Notes under the pieces: model-generated | Database searches by the model: none | What the model saw: only the letters and a program-made list of their open reading frames with translations | What the model was told of the DNA's origin: nothing | Assembly (NCBI GenBank): GCA_000009845.1 | Contig: AP006628.2 | Coordinates: 654,590-718,589, forward strand | Direction: 5' to 3' | DNA length: 64,000 nucleotides | Source of the DNA: Onion yellows phytoplasma OY-M | GTDB lineage: Bacteria > Bacillota_I > Bacilli_A > Acholeplasmatales > Acholeplasmataceae | Position numbers and translations under genes: made by a program | In this document: positions 38,867 through 49,203 of the stretch, one piece after another | Numbering within the stretch: position 1 is the stretch's first letter | Layout of the letters: each line of letters opens with the position of its first letter

Positions 38867-38896
38867 ATTAGATTGTGTTTTCATAATTTTTTGCTC

Positions 38897-40879
38897 CTAG
38901 TTAATTATTTCTACTATATCTTTACCAAAAAAATCATAAGCTAGTTGGATAATAGCAGGCTTGGTTGGTTGGGTCGCTTTGATTTGATATAAGTCAAGAT
39001 CAAAATTGCAAGTAGCTGTGAATTTTGCAATTGATTCCTGGTTTGGATGAGGATGATTTTTGTTGTAAAAAGTTTCTAAGGCTTGCCAATCTTGTTTTAA
39101 AAAAGCAATGTAGTCTGTAATTGCAAAAGTGTCGTTATTCAAAATTTCTAAAGCTTTTTGTTTGATGTTTTTTTGTAAAACAAGTTCAAAGGCATCTTCA
39201 TCTTCAAAAACTAAAATCATTTGTTGGGATTGACTCAAAGCAACTATTTTTCCTCTATCCAAAATTTCGGATACATTTTTATAATAACTGTGAGTAGAAT
39301 AGCGATTTTTTAAATTTGTCCAAAAATTTGTTATTGTGTTTTTGGTTGGCTCGTCTTGATTAGATAAAATATTAATTGCAAATGATATCAAATCACAAAG
39401 AGAAGAATTGGAAAAATAAGGGTTTTTTTTGTTGGGGATTTGGTTTCTTGTGAGTTTTGGGAAGGCAAGTTATTTTGTTGAGTCAATTCGGAGGTAGTAG
39501 AATTGTTAGGTGTTTTTTGTGAAAAATTATTTTGAGACTGTAAATCTTGGACTGGATGCAGATATTCTGTTTTTGGTGGTTTTGGTGGTTTTTCGTTTGC
39601 TATTGACGCAAGTTTAGTTGGTTTGATTTTTTCTGTTTTGTCAAAGGTTTTTTTTTCTGTATTTTTTTGGGTAATCTTTGTTGGTTCATAATTTTCTTTG
39701 GCATTTGTTTCATCTAATGCAAGTGATGCTTGCTCATTATTGTAAATATTTGTTTTATTTGTTACAAATTGTTGGGTTTCTTGTAAATTGGCTTGAAATT
39801 GAAAAGAATGTAGAGAGCATATTTGCAAAAAGGCAATTTCTACCAAAGATTTTTTTTGATCGCTTTTTTTGAGGTCTTGTTGTAATTTAATTAAGATTCT
39901 TAAAAAATGATCAATGTGGTTTGTTTCTTCAAGCAATAATATTTTTTGGTCTTGGGAAAGTGGCGATGTTTTGGAATCTTTTTTATTTTTGGCATTCCAA
40001 ATTAAATAATCTTTGATAGCATCAATTAAATCTAAAATTAAAAGGTCGATGTTTTTGCCTGAATCAATTACTTTGTGCAAAAGTTGCAATGCTTTGATCG
40101 CTTCTTTTTTTAGTAGATTTTGGAACAATTTTTTGATAATGCTGGCAGACACCGTACCTTTAATATTTGCAACATCTTCTGAAGTAATCAAATTATTTTG
40201 ATAAGCGCTTACCTGATCTAACAAACTAAGGGCGTTTCGCATTCCACCTTCCGAATGGCAAGCAATGCTTTTGATGGCATCTTCAGTGATAAACATATTT
40301 TCCAAAGCAGCAATTTTGGTTAATTGTGCAGTGATGTTTTTGAGGTTCAAATTTTCAAAGGCAAAACTTTGGGCGCGCGAAAAAATGGTGTCAGGGATTT
40401 TATAAATTTCGGTAGTAATCAAGATGAAAACTACATGTTCGGGCGGTTCTTCTAAAATTTTTAACAAAGCGTTAAAAGCGTTTGGCGTAAGGACGTGAAC
40501 TTCGTCAATAATATAGACTTTGTATTTGCCTGTGTGAGCTTTGTATTGGGCTTTATCCTGTAATTCTCTGATTTCGTCAACCCCATTATAAGAAGCGCCA
40601 TCAATTTCTGTGATGTCTGTGTTTGCTTTGGTAAAGTTTTGGCAATAATGACAAGAAAAACACACATCTCCTTGATTGGGCAACAAGCAATTAATGGCTT
40701 TGGCAAAAATTTTGGCTAAAGTAGTTTTTCCAGTACCTTTGTTGCCGCTAAAAAGATAACAATGATTAATTTTTTGGTATCTGATGGCATTTTTTAAAGT
40801 TTGGATAATAATTTCTCTGACCGACAACATCTGCAAAAGTTTGTGGTCTGTATTTTCTGTATAAAACTAAATAAGACAC
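38897..40879 (-). CDS. dnaX: DNA polymerase III gamma/tau subunit, with two frame breaks
   Basis: Clamp-loader ATPase. The true start is a GTG at 40879 with AAAGGAG upstream, giving the signature LYRKYRPQTFADVVGQ. One extra base in CAGAGAA (40813-40819) shifts the frame into EIIIQTLKNAI. The main frame (from 40836) has Walker A SGNKGTGKTT, a four-Cys zinc site (CLLPNQGDVCFSCHYC region) and DEVHVL. It ends near 39388 after a long Asn/Gln/Thr-rich linker. At the eight-A run 39423-39430 the mRNA reads ACA AAA AAA ACC; a -1 step gives PYFSNSSLCDLISFAINIL and a C-terminal domain to 38897. The total length of 1983 bases is divisible by three, so the two breaks cancel (660 residues). Without the shift a gamma-like short form would be made. 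Confidence 0.88.
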
Positions 40880-41086
40880 TAAAAACTCCTTTGATTAAAT
40901 TATGCCCAAACCACAACAATACATCTAGATAAATTAGAACATAAATAATTTTTTATATACAAAAAAATCTCCTAAATATTATAACATATTATTAGATGAA
41001 AATAGAAGTTTATTTTGCAAATTTGCAAATGAATTATTTGTTTATTGTAATTAAAAATATTGATCTATTCTATGGTTAGAATACGA
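40880..41086. other. Intergenic region upstream of dnaX
   Basis: It should hold the dnaX promoter on the minus strand. In Bacilli the SRP RNA gene often lies here. I see no comparable GC-rich hairpin RNA and no other feature. Confidence 0.4.
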
Positions 41087-41383
41087 TTAGATTGAATTAA
41101 TTTTACATTTATTATTTTTGTATTTTTTTCCCTTTGCGTCATAATAAATAAGAGTTCCATCTTTCAATTCTTTTTTATTAATTTTGCCATTCTTTTTATA
41201 AAATTCTATTTGCCCATTTTTGCGGTTTATTTTTTCTATTGTCTCGCATTTTCTGAAAAATACTTTGTCGCCATTTTTATTTTCTATATCGCCATTGTTT
41301 TGAACAAAATATTTTTCACCATTTTGAGTATATATTTTTTCTATTTCTTTGGTTTTGCTAAAAACAATATACTCGATAACTGA
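41087..41383 (-). pseudogene. NG-repeat (MORN-like) protein fragment without a start codon
   Basis: 98 codons open on the minus strand from a stop just upstream to TAA at 41087, with no ATG. The sequence repeats a short motif with Asn-Gly turns (QNGEKYF, NNGDIENKNGDKVFF, KNGQIEFYKKNGKIN, KDGTLIYYDAKGKKY), resembling MORN-like beta-hairpin repeats. Comparable repeat proteins of unknown function occur in phytoplasmas. Lack of a start suggests a 5' truncation next to the decayed restriction locus. Confidence 0.45.
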
Positions 41384-41758
41384 TTAAAATTATAAAAGCT
41401 ATTTGTCTATAAATAAAATAATTAACATAATAAATAATAATCTAAAATAAACTAAATTGCTTATGACTTTATTATAACCCAAAAAATATCAAAATAATAA
41501 TTTATAATCGTTTTAAAATAAAATTAATTCCCACCCATAAAGAAAAAATAAAAGCCAAAAAGACATAAAAAGTGGTTAAAATAACGAATTATATTGTTGT
41601 TTTTTTTTGATAAAATATAGTTAATAACGTTTATCAAGCGACGTTTAAATATTAAATATAAATCAACGACCTAATATACAAAAGACAAATTATCTAATTA
41701 TTTTTTTTCATTTTAAATATTTTCTAAAATAGTTAATGAGAGTGGAGAATTAACAAAT
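41384..41758. other. AT-rich intergenic region before hsdR
   Basis: About 375 bases. GATAAAATATAG near 41608-41620 could be a -10 region for the hsd locus, but no matching -35 is convincing. TAATAACGTTTATCAAGCGACGTT carries two ACGTTT-type words. No gene is visible. Confidence 0.4.
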
Positions 41759-44700
41759 ATGTGTTTAAATAATAAAAAACAAAAAAATAAAAAGGAAGAG
41801 GCGATATTAAGAAAAAGCATTATTAACAAATTAAAAAAATGGGTTATGCAGAAGTTAGCATCAAAACACAAGAAAAATTAGAGGATAATTTTAAAAGACA
41901 ATTTATAGAATATAACAGTAGGTATGGTCCTGACACTTCTTTTCAAGAGAAGGGGAAGGAGGAGCTGAATGAATACTGGTTTTCTACAATTAATAGTGAA
42001 TTGCTTACCAATGAAAAAATGGATGTTATCGACATTTATAAATATTTAAGAAAAGAAATAAAAATTCCAAAAAAAGACAAAAAAAGACTATTTTTATTTT
42101 AATTTTTTTAATAAAGAAAATTGGTGTAAAAATATTTTTCAAGTAGCACAAAACGTTCCTGCTCAAAATTCATATAAAAACGAGTCAAAATCAGCTGAGT
42201 ATGATATAGTAATATTAATTAATGGCATACCGCTGGTATTAATAGAATTAAAAAAAAGAAGTTTGGATAAAGGGCTTGACAAAGCTTTTAAACAAGTAGA
42301 AGACTATTTCCCTAAATTAAAACAACAAGGTTTATTTAAATGTATAGAACTTTTTATAATTTCAAATGGAACCGATACTCAATATTTTTCAAATCAAGAC
42401 GCAGGAAAAAGCAAGGAATTAAATAAATTCCGTTTTGAATGGAGTGATGAAAACAATAATAAAAGAAATGAAATCATGGAATTTATTCCAGAATTTTTAC
42501 AACGTTGACATTTAGCATTGTTTCTATTTTTCTTTTTGGTGCATCATGAAAAAAATCAAAAATTAATGGTTGCTAAACCTCATCAATTTCACGCTATAAA
42601 AAAAAATTGTTGAATTCACAAAAAAAGAAATAACTCAAGAAAGTCCTTTAAATGTTACAAATAACATTAAAAAAAAAAATAGTCATATTCGGCATACCAC
42701 AGGTTCAGGTAAAACTTTAACTGCTTTATTACTTTGTCGTTATTTGAAAAAATTTATATCCATTAATGAAACTCAAAAAAATATTATTGTTTTTTTTATA
42801 GTTGACCGCATAGAACTAGATTTGCAAACTCTTCAAGAATTTAATAGTTTTGAAAAAGTTTCAACTCAAGAAATATTAAAGGTAGAAAATCTTAAAGAAA
42901 TAATGCAAAATAAAAACAATGCTAGTGGAAAAATAATTGTAACGAATTTAAAAAAAATACATTCATTAATAAAAAAATATAAAAATGAAGATTTTTTAAA
43001 AAAATATAAAAATGAAAAAATGTTTTTTATCATAGATGAATGCCATAGATCGCAACAAGGAGAAATGCATGAAAATATGATTAAATATTTTTATGGATCT
43101 TATTTTTTTGGGTTTACAGGGACGCCTATTTTCGAAAAAAATAAACTTAGTAAAAATGCTAAAACAACAAAAGAACTTTTTAATAAATGTATACATGAAT
43201 ATCGTTTTTCCAATGCTCTAAAAGATAAATTTGTTATTGATTATAATGTGGAATATTATAGAAAAACAAAAAATAATTCAACTTGTAAAGAAGAAGTAGT
43301 AAAAAAGATTCTAAATTCTTATCATGATTTACACACAAAATAAAAAATATAATGCCTTATTTGCTGTTTCTAATATTGATGATTTAATAGAATATTATAA
43401 CATATTTAAAAACAAGGAAAATGAACATGATTTAAAAATAGCAGCTATTTGTTCTGAACATTTTAACTCTGAAAATGAAAAAAATGACGATAAAAGGGAG
43501 GCTTTTAAATCAATAAAAAGTGATTTTTATAAAAATTTTAGCAAAAAAAACAAAAAATCAATTTGTAGATGATAAAACGCCTTTTGTTAATGAAAAAAGA
43601 TATCATGAACAAATATTAGAAAAAATGAAAACTGATAATAAAAATCAAAAAATAGATTTACTTTTGGTAGTCAACATGTTTTTAACTGGTTTTGATTCTC
43701 CTCTATTAAATACCTTATACTTAGACAAAGAGTTGAAATACCATAATTTAATCCAAGCATTTTCTAGAACAATTAGAAAACATGATAAAAGCAAAAAATA
43801 CGGTAATATTTATTGTTTTCAAACGAAGAAAAAGGACAACGACCAAGCTTTATTATTTAATGAAGCAATGGGTTTATTTGATCCAGAACACACAATCAAA
43901 AAGAAAAAAAGTTATGAAGAATTAAAACTAGAATATAAAGATTACTTAAAACAAATAAGAAAATTAGCTCCTAATGTAAAATATATTGAAAAAAATATTA
44001 TGGGTTATACAGAAAAAGAAAAAAATTCATAGATATTTTTGATAAATATTCTAAAATAAGAAATATTATTAGGATAAAAACAGAGTTTGAAGAAAAATAT
44101 TTTAAAAATGAAATAGACAAGGAAGAGTTCTTAGATTATAAAAACAAAAGAGATAAAATTAAATCAGGAACACCACAAAACACGTCGAATCCAAAAGATG
44201 AAATAAAACACGTTGGTAGCGCATTTATTAATTTAGATTATATAAACAAATTAATATCATCATTTGAAAAAACTGAACAAAAAATACATAAAAGCATTTC
44301 ATCACAACAAAACAAAAATTTTAATAAAGAAATAAAAAATATTTTGGACGAAAATAATAATGATGTGACTAAAGAACAGCAAGAATTTTTTTTAAATAAA
44401 ATTGAAGATGATAAAATTTTTTCTACAATAACACAAAATGCTCAACAAGGGGGGGGCTATAAGAAATATTTTATCTAATTTGTGAAAGAATTTTGTTAAA
44501 GATTTAATTAAAGAACAAGAAAGCAAAGGAGAAATAGAGGTAAAAAGCAAAGAATGTTGTTTTGAAAATAGTAAAGATTTGGAAAAATTAATTAATGCTT
44601 ATTTTGATTATAAAAAAAATGATCTGGGTTTTAAAGATTTTATTCTAAGAGAACATATCAGCAAAAATGAAAACCAAATAAAAGAATATATGGATAAAAA

Positions 44701-44782
44701 TAAAGGGCAAAAGAGCGAAGTTTTGCCTTATCTTTATGCATTTAAATTAAGAGATGAAATTTATAATTTCATTAAAGATTGA
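41759..44782 (+). pseudogene. hsdR: Type I restriction enzyme R subunit, heavily degraded
   Basis: HsdR is the ATP-driven translocase and nuclease of type I restriction. A start at 41759 (MCLNNKKQ) leads to LRKSIINKLKK. Then a missing A at the seven-A run 41833-41839 shifts to MGYAEVSIKTQEKLEDNFKRQF. Further pieces carry the nuclease region (YDIVILINGIPLVLIELKK, 42200-42250), Walker A TTGSGKTLTALLL (42700-42730), motif II DECHRSQ (43036-43056), FTGTP (43117-43131) and a later helicase motif with FLTGFDSPLL (43679-43710). At least eight frame or stop interruptions occur, including TGA at 42506-42508, TAA at 43341-43343 and a shift at an eight-G run (44449-44456). No functional product is expected. 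Confidence 0.85.
44449..44456. repeat. Poly-G tract (8) inside hsdR
   Basis: Eight consecutive G in a decayed reading frame. Coding resumes in another frame on the far side, so the tract marks one of the hsdR frame breaks. Confidence 0.6.
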
Positions 44783-44834
44783 TGCAGTAATTATAAAGAT
44801 ATCCAAAAATGACAAAATTAAGGAAAATTATAAT

Positions 44835-46943
44835 ATGAAAAATGACAAAAATCAAAATGTTCAAATTTGTAAACAAAAATTATGGAATTTGATTAATAAC
44901 ACTTTAAGAAATTCTGTGGATACAACTATTTTTAAAGATTATATTTTACCTCTTTTAAGTTTCCGTTATTTATCTATAAAATTTGAAAAAGACATTTGTA
45001 AAACTACAATATTGGGATCCTTTGAGAAATATAAACAAGCATGGGATAAATGGGATTCGAATGAACAATCAAGATTTAAAAACAATATAAAAGGTTTTTG
45101 TGGATTTCACATTGAACCTCAGTATTTATGGGCTAATTTAAATAATTCTATTAATCAAGATAATTTTAGTTTTGTTGCAATAGATAAAGCTTTAAAATCT
45201 ATTGAGTCACATTGTTTTAAATGATTATTTGAAAATTTTGATTTAACCGAAAAATCCAAATTAGGCAACGAGGAAGAAAAAAATACAAAATTAAAAACCC
45301 TTATTACAGGCATCGACAATATTTTTTCAGGTAATGAATTTTGTGAAGATGCAATGGGTGAAATTTATATGTATTTAATTGAAACATTTGTTAGCGATAA
45401 CATTACTAAAAAACAAAAATCTGGAGAATTTTTTACACCACCCTCTGTTTCTGAACTTTTATCACAAATCATTTGTCATAAAACAAAAAATAAAAATATT
45501 ACAAAAATATATGATCCTTTTTGTGGTAGCGGATCTTTACTTTTAAAAATTATAAATCATATAAATAATAATAAAGATTTTAGCGGTCAAAAATACAAAA
45601 ATGATATACCTTATTATAATTTAAAGATTGAAAATGGGGATACTTTATTATTCCCACATCAAAGCCATTTAGAACAAAAATACAACATTATCATCGCTAA
45701 TCCTCCTTTTGGCACTCCATAGTATACCAATAATAAAGAAAAAAATAAAGAAAATTGCGACAGATTTTATTTAAAAGGCAAATCAATTCCTAAAAAAAGA
45801 GGAGAACTAGCTTTTATAATGCATATGTTACATCTCTTAGAAGAAGATGGCACTTTAGGTGTTATTTTACCATCTGGAGTTTTATGCGCTTCTACACCCG
45901 GAGTAATAGAATTTAGAAAATTTTTAGTAGAAAATCAATATATTGATACAATTATACAATTACCCCTAAATATTTTCCCTTATGTATCTGAAACAACCAT
46001 TACTTATATTTTAATTATACAAAAATGTGTAGAAAATCAAAAACATCAAATTCGTTTTATTGATGCATCAGAAATGCATGAAAGAATTAAAAGTGGTATT
46101 TCTCTAAGACAATTAGGCAAAAAAAATATTAAAGATATAATGGAAATGGTGTCACAAAATAAAAAAAATGACAAAATGTCAATAGCAAATATAGAGCAAA
46201 TTAGAAAAAATAATTATGTTTAAACCACAAACTTATATTGTTCAAATCATTTACAAGAAAACAAAGAGGTAAATATAAAAAATATTGCGATTTTCAAAAG
46301 AGAAATAGAATTATTAGAAACTAAAAAAAATAATTTATCTCAAAAAATACAACAAATAGAAAAAGAGATTGAATTATTTTTCGAAAATTCTAAAGAAAGA
46401 AAAGAAATAGCAATTAAAGATATAATACAAGAAATAACAAAAACAAATAAAGATAGCTTCCCTTATGATATTTGTAGTCTAGATTGTAAAAAAGGTTTGA
46501 TTTTAAGAGATAATAACAAACAATTTAAAAAAAACATTAAAAATTATAGAATAGCATATCCCAACAATATTGTTATGAACAACAGAGATTTCTTAAAACA
46601 TAAATCAATTGCTTATAATATTTATAATAAACCAGTATTGATTTCTAATATTTATTCAGTTTTTGAAGTTAAAGAGGGGTTTGATGCTAATTTTATATTG
46701 AATTTTTTAAAAAATTCTCAAGTTCATAAAAAATTAAAGGTTATTGGAAAACAAGGGGTAATATCCGAAATTGATAAAAATGTTTTTTATCAACTAACTT
46801 TTAAATTACCCGCTTTAAAAGAACAAAAACAAATAAATGTTTTTTTCAATAATTTATCTAAATTATTAAATGATATTGAAAATATTTCCATAGAAATACG
46901 CCAACTTCAAAAAGAAAAACAAGAATATTATTATTTATTATAA
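44835..46943 (+). pseudogene. hsdM: Type I modification HsdM joined in frame to an HsdS half-subunit, interrupted by three stop codons
   Basis: ATG at 44835 opens a single reading phase that stays the same to the TAA at 46943. The HsdM part has an N-terminal helical domain (LWNLINNTLRNSVDTTIFKDYILPLL), SGEFFTPP, DPFCGSGSLLL (methyl-donor motif) and the catalytic ANPPFGTP (N-P-P-F). Three in-frame stops interrupt it: TGA 45222-45224, TAG 45720-45722 and TAA 46221-46223. After the last one the phase continues through a coiled coil (LSQKIQQIEKEIELFFEN), one target-recognition-like domain and a second coiled coil, as in half of an HsdS. There is no frameshift over 2.1 kb, in contrast to hsdR. The ancestral gene may have been an M-S fusion. 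Confidence 0.75.
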
Positions 46944-46999
46944 TTATATAATTTATTCCTTACTTTTTCTTGCTTTTATTCTCCATTTTTTTAAAATAC

Positions 47000-47031
47000 A
47001 AAAGACATTCATTAAATGAATGTCTTTTTTT
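47000..47031 (+). terminator. Terminator of the hsd locus
   Basis: AAGACATTCA and TGAATGTCTT form a strong stem followed by seven T, about 60 bases after the last stop of the hsdM-hsdS frame. Confidence 0.85.
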
Positions 47032-47374
47032 GTAAATTGATATATGCTTAATGCAAATCTAAATTTAATATAAACCCTAACCCACTTTCACCAACTTCCA
47101 ACTGTTAAAATGAAAAATATTTTCAAAATGCTAGTATAATATAATAGAGTGTTTTGATTAAAATATATGAAGGATATGATATTGACAGCGATATTTAGAA
47201 GTCTATTTTTTCAAAATCCTAAATTATATTTCTAATCATAAATAAAATACATAAATTAACTAATAAAAATTGGAGACCAAAACTAAGATTCCCAAACAAA
47301 TTTTTTCACAAACAAAACCACCCAAAAAGCCCAAACCCCAAATAAACCAAATAAAAAGAAAAAGGACTTATAAA
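47032..47374. other. Intergenic region before glnS
   Basis: A TATAAT box (47133-47138, in CTAGTATAATATAAT) is a likely -10 for glnS. ATG at 47167 (MKDMILTAIFRSLFFQNP, 22 codons) has no good ribosome site and is not supported as a gene. Confidence 0.45.
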
Positions 47375-49084
47375 ATGCAAAAACAATCAAATTTCATCAA
47401 AACCATCATTCAAAAAGACCTCCAAAGCGGAAAATGCAGCCAAATCATTACACGTTTCCCGCCCGAACCCAATGGTTTTTTACATTTAGGACACGCCAGA
47501 GCCATCATTATTAATTTTGAATTGGCACATTTTTTTGAAGGCAAAACCCTTTTACGTTATGATGACACCAACCCTTCCAAAGAAAAACAAATTTATGTTA
47601 ATGCCATCCTCAATGACATCAAATGGCTGGGATACACTCCTTACAAAATCACTTTTGCCTCAGATTATTTCCCTCAAATGTATCAAATGGCACTTTTTTT
47701 AATCAAACAAGGAAAAGCCTATGTTGATGACCAAACCGCTGAACAAATTGCCCAAAGTCGCGGTAATTTAACCCAAAAAGGTACCAATTCTCCTTATCGC
47801 AATCGTAGTATTGAAGAAAATATCTTGCTATTTGAACAAATGAAAAAAGGAAAATTTGTAGAAGGTAGCAAAGTTTTGCGTGCCAAAATTGATATGCAAA
47901 GCCCTAACCTTAATTTGAGAGACCCTATTTTGTACCGTATTCTTTCTGCTTTTACTTTAAAACAAAAACATTGGCATATTTTCCCTACCTATGATTACGC
48001 TCATCCATTGGAAGATTCCTTTGAAAACATCACACATTCTTTGTGTTCTTTGGAATTCGAAGACCACAGACCTTTATATGATTGGATAATCAAAGAAACA
48101 AAAGCCAAACATACTCCACGCCAAATTGAATTTGGAAGACTTAATCTTACCCAAACTTTGATGAGCAAAAGACATCTTAATAATTTGGTAGAAAAAAACT
48201 TAGTAACAGGTTGGGATGACCCTAGAATGCCAACTTTATCAGGCATCCGCAAAAAAGGCTACACTCCTGAAGCTATCAAAAATTTTGTCCTTGAAACAGG
48301 CTTATCCAAAGTAAATTCACAAGTTAAACAAGAAATGTTAGAATCTTTTGTAAGAGATGACCTTAAAGGAAAATCCTTGCCTCGCATGGCAGTTATAAAC
48401 CCCCTCAAACTTACTATTACTAACTTTCCTGAAAACCAAATAGAAAATCTAAAAGCTCCTTGGACTAATAATTTTCATACTTGTAAATGTTGCAACACAT
48501 CTCAAACCCAAGGAAAAACCCCAGAACAAAATCAAGAACAAACAAAAGGAAAAGAACAAACCCAAGAAAGAGAAATTTATTTTTCCCGCCATCTCTACAT
48601 TGAAAAAGACGATTTTGCACTCCAAAAACCAGATAAAAATTATAAAAGATTAACTTTGGGCGAAGAAGTAAGATTATTTCATGCTTATTTTGTTAAAGCT
48701 TACGATGTTGTCAAAAACAACAAAGGAGAAATAACAGAAATTCTTGCAACATACGACCCCCAAACCAAAAGCGGCAGCGGCTTTAAAGATAGAAAACCAA
48801 ACGGAACTATTCATTTTGTAGAAGCAAAGACTGCTTGCAAAGCCACTTTTAATTTTTTTGCTCCACTACTTTGCACAAATGGCAATTTCAACTATAAATC
48901 CTGGCATATCAAAAAAGGTTTTGTAGAATCAAGTTTACAAAAAAGCTGTTGTTGCAAAAACCATTTGCAATTTCTAAGACAAGGTTATTTTGCAGCAGAC
49001 AAAATCACAAAAGACACAAATGGAAAAACGCAAGAACTTAATTTCAATGAAGTAGTAAGCTTAAAATCAAATCCTCAAAAATAA
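47375..49084 (+). CDS. glnS: Glutaminyl-tRNA synthetase
   Basis: Charges tRNA-Gln directly. 569 residues from the ATG at 47375, which has AAAGGAC upstream; a TTG 35 codons earlier opens a Lys/Pro/Gln-rich stretch without a ribosome site. Class I signatures are FPPEPNGFLHLGHARAI (about 29-45, HIGH box as HLGH) and LMSKRHL (about 230-236, KMSKS box as LMSKR). CSLEFEDHRPLYDWI marks GlnRS rather than GluRS. The two C-terminal beta-barrels follow. A Gln/Thr/Lys-rich insert with a CKCC pair (about 368-400) lies near the first barrel. Most mollicutes instead make Gln-tRNA by amidation, so keeping GlnRS is noteworthy. Confidence 0.94.
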   Translation: MQKQSNFIKTIIQKDLQSGKCSQIITRFPPEPNGFLHLGHARAIIINFELAHFFEGKTLLRYDDTNPSKEKQIYVNAILNDIKWLGYTPYKITFASDYFPQMYQMALFLIKQGKAYVDDQTAEQIAQSRGNLTQKGTNSPYRNRSIEENILLFEQMKKGKFVEGSKVLRAKIDMQSPNLNLRDPILYRILSAFTLKQKHWHIFPTYDYAHPLEDSFENITHSLCSLEFEDHRPLYDWIIKETKAKHTPRQIEFGRLNLTQTLMSKRHLNNLVEKNLVTGWDDPRMPTLSGIRKKGYTPEAIKNFVLETGLSKVNSQVKQEMLESFVRDDLKGKSLPRMAVINPLKLTITNFPENQIENLKAPWTNNFHTCKCCNTSQTQGKTPEQNQEQTKGKEQTQEREIYFSRHLYIEKDDFALQKPDKNYKRLTLGEEVRLFHAYFVKAYDVVKNNKGEITEILATYDPQTKSGSGFKDRKPNGTIHFVEAKTACKATFNFFAPLLCTNGNFNYKSWHIKKGFVESSLQKSCCCKNHLQFLRQGYFAADKITKDTNGKTQELNFNEVVSLKSNPQK

Positions 49085-49203
49085 ATTTGTTCTACTAAAA
49101 AAATAAAAACTAATAAATCCCATCAAATCACACAACCAAAAAACACTCCCAGAAAAAACACCACAAAACAAAAAGGATAAACAACGAAATAAAAGGTATA
49201 AAA

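Noticed and set aside
7893-46223. Reassignment of TGA to Trp, suggested by in-frame TGA at 8073, 28760, 29103, 42506 and 45222
   Set aside because: TGA is the natural stop of plsX (overlapping the rnc start), the HAD phosphatase and the HNH-like gene. TGG is used for Trp in intact genes, and no intact core gene contains an internal TGA.
47167-47235. 22-codon frame MKDMILTAIF before glnS
   Set aside because: Very short, no convincing ribosome site, and no homology recognised.
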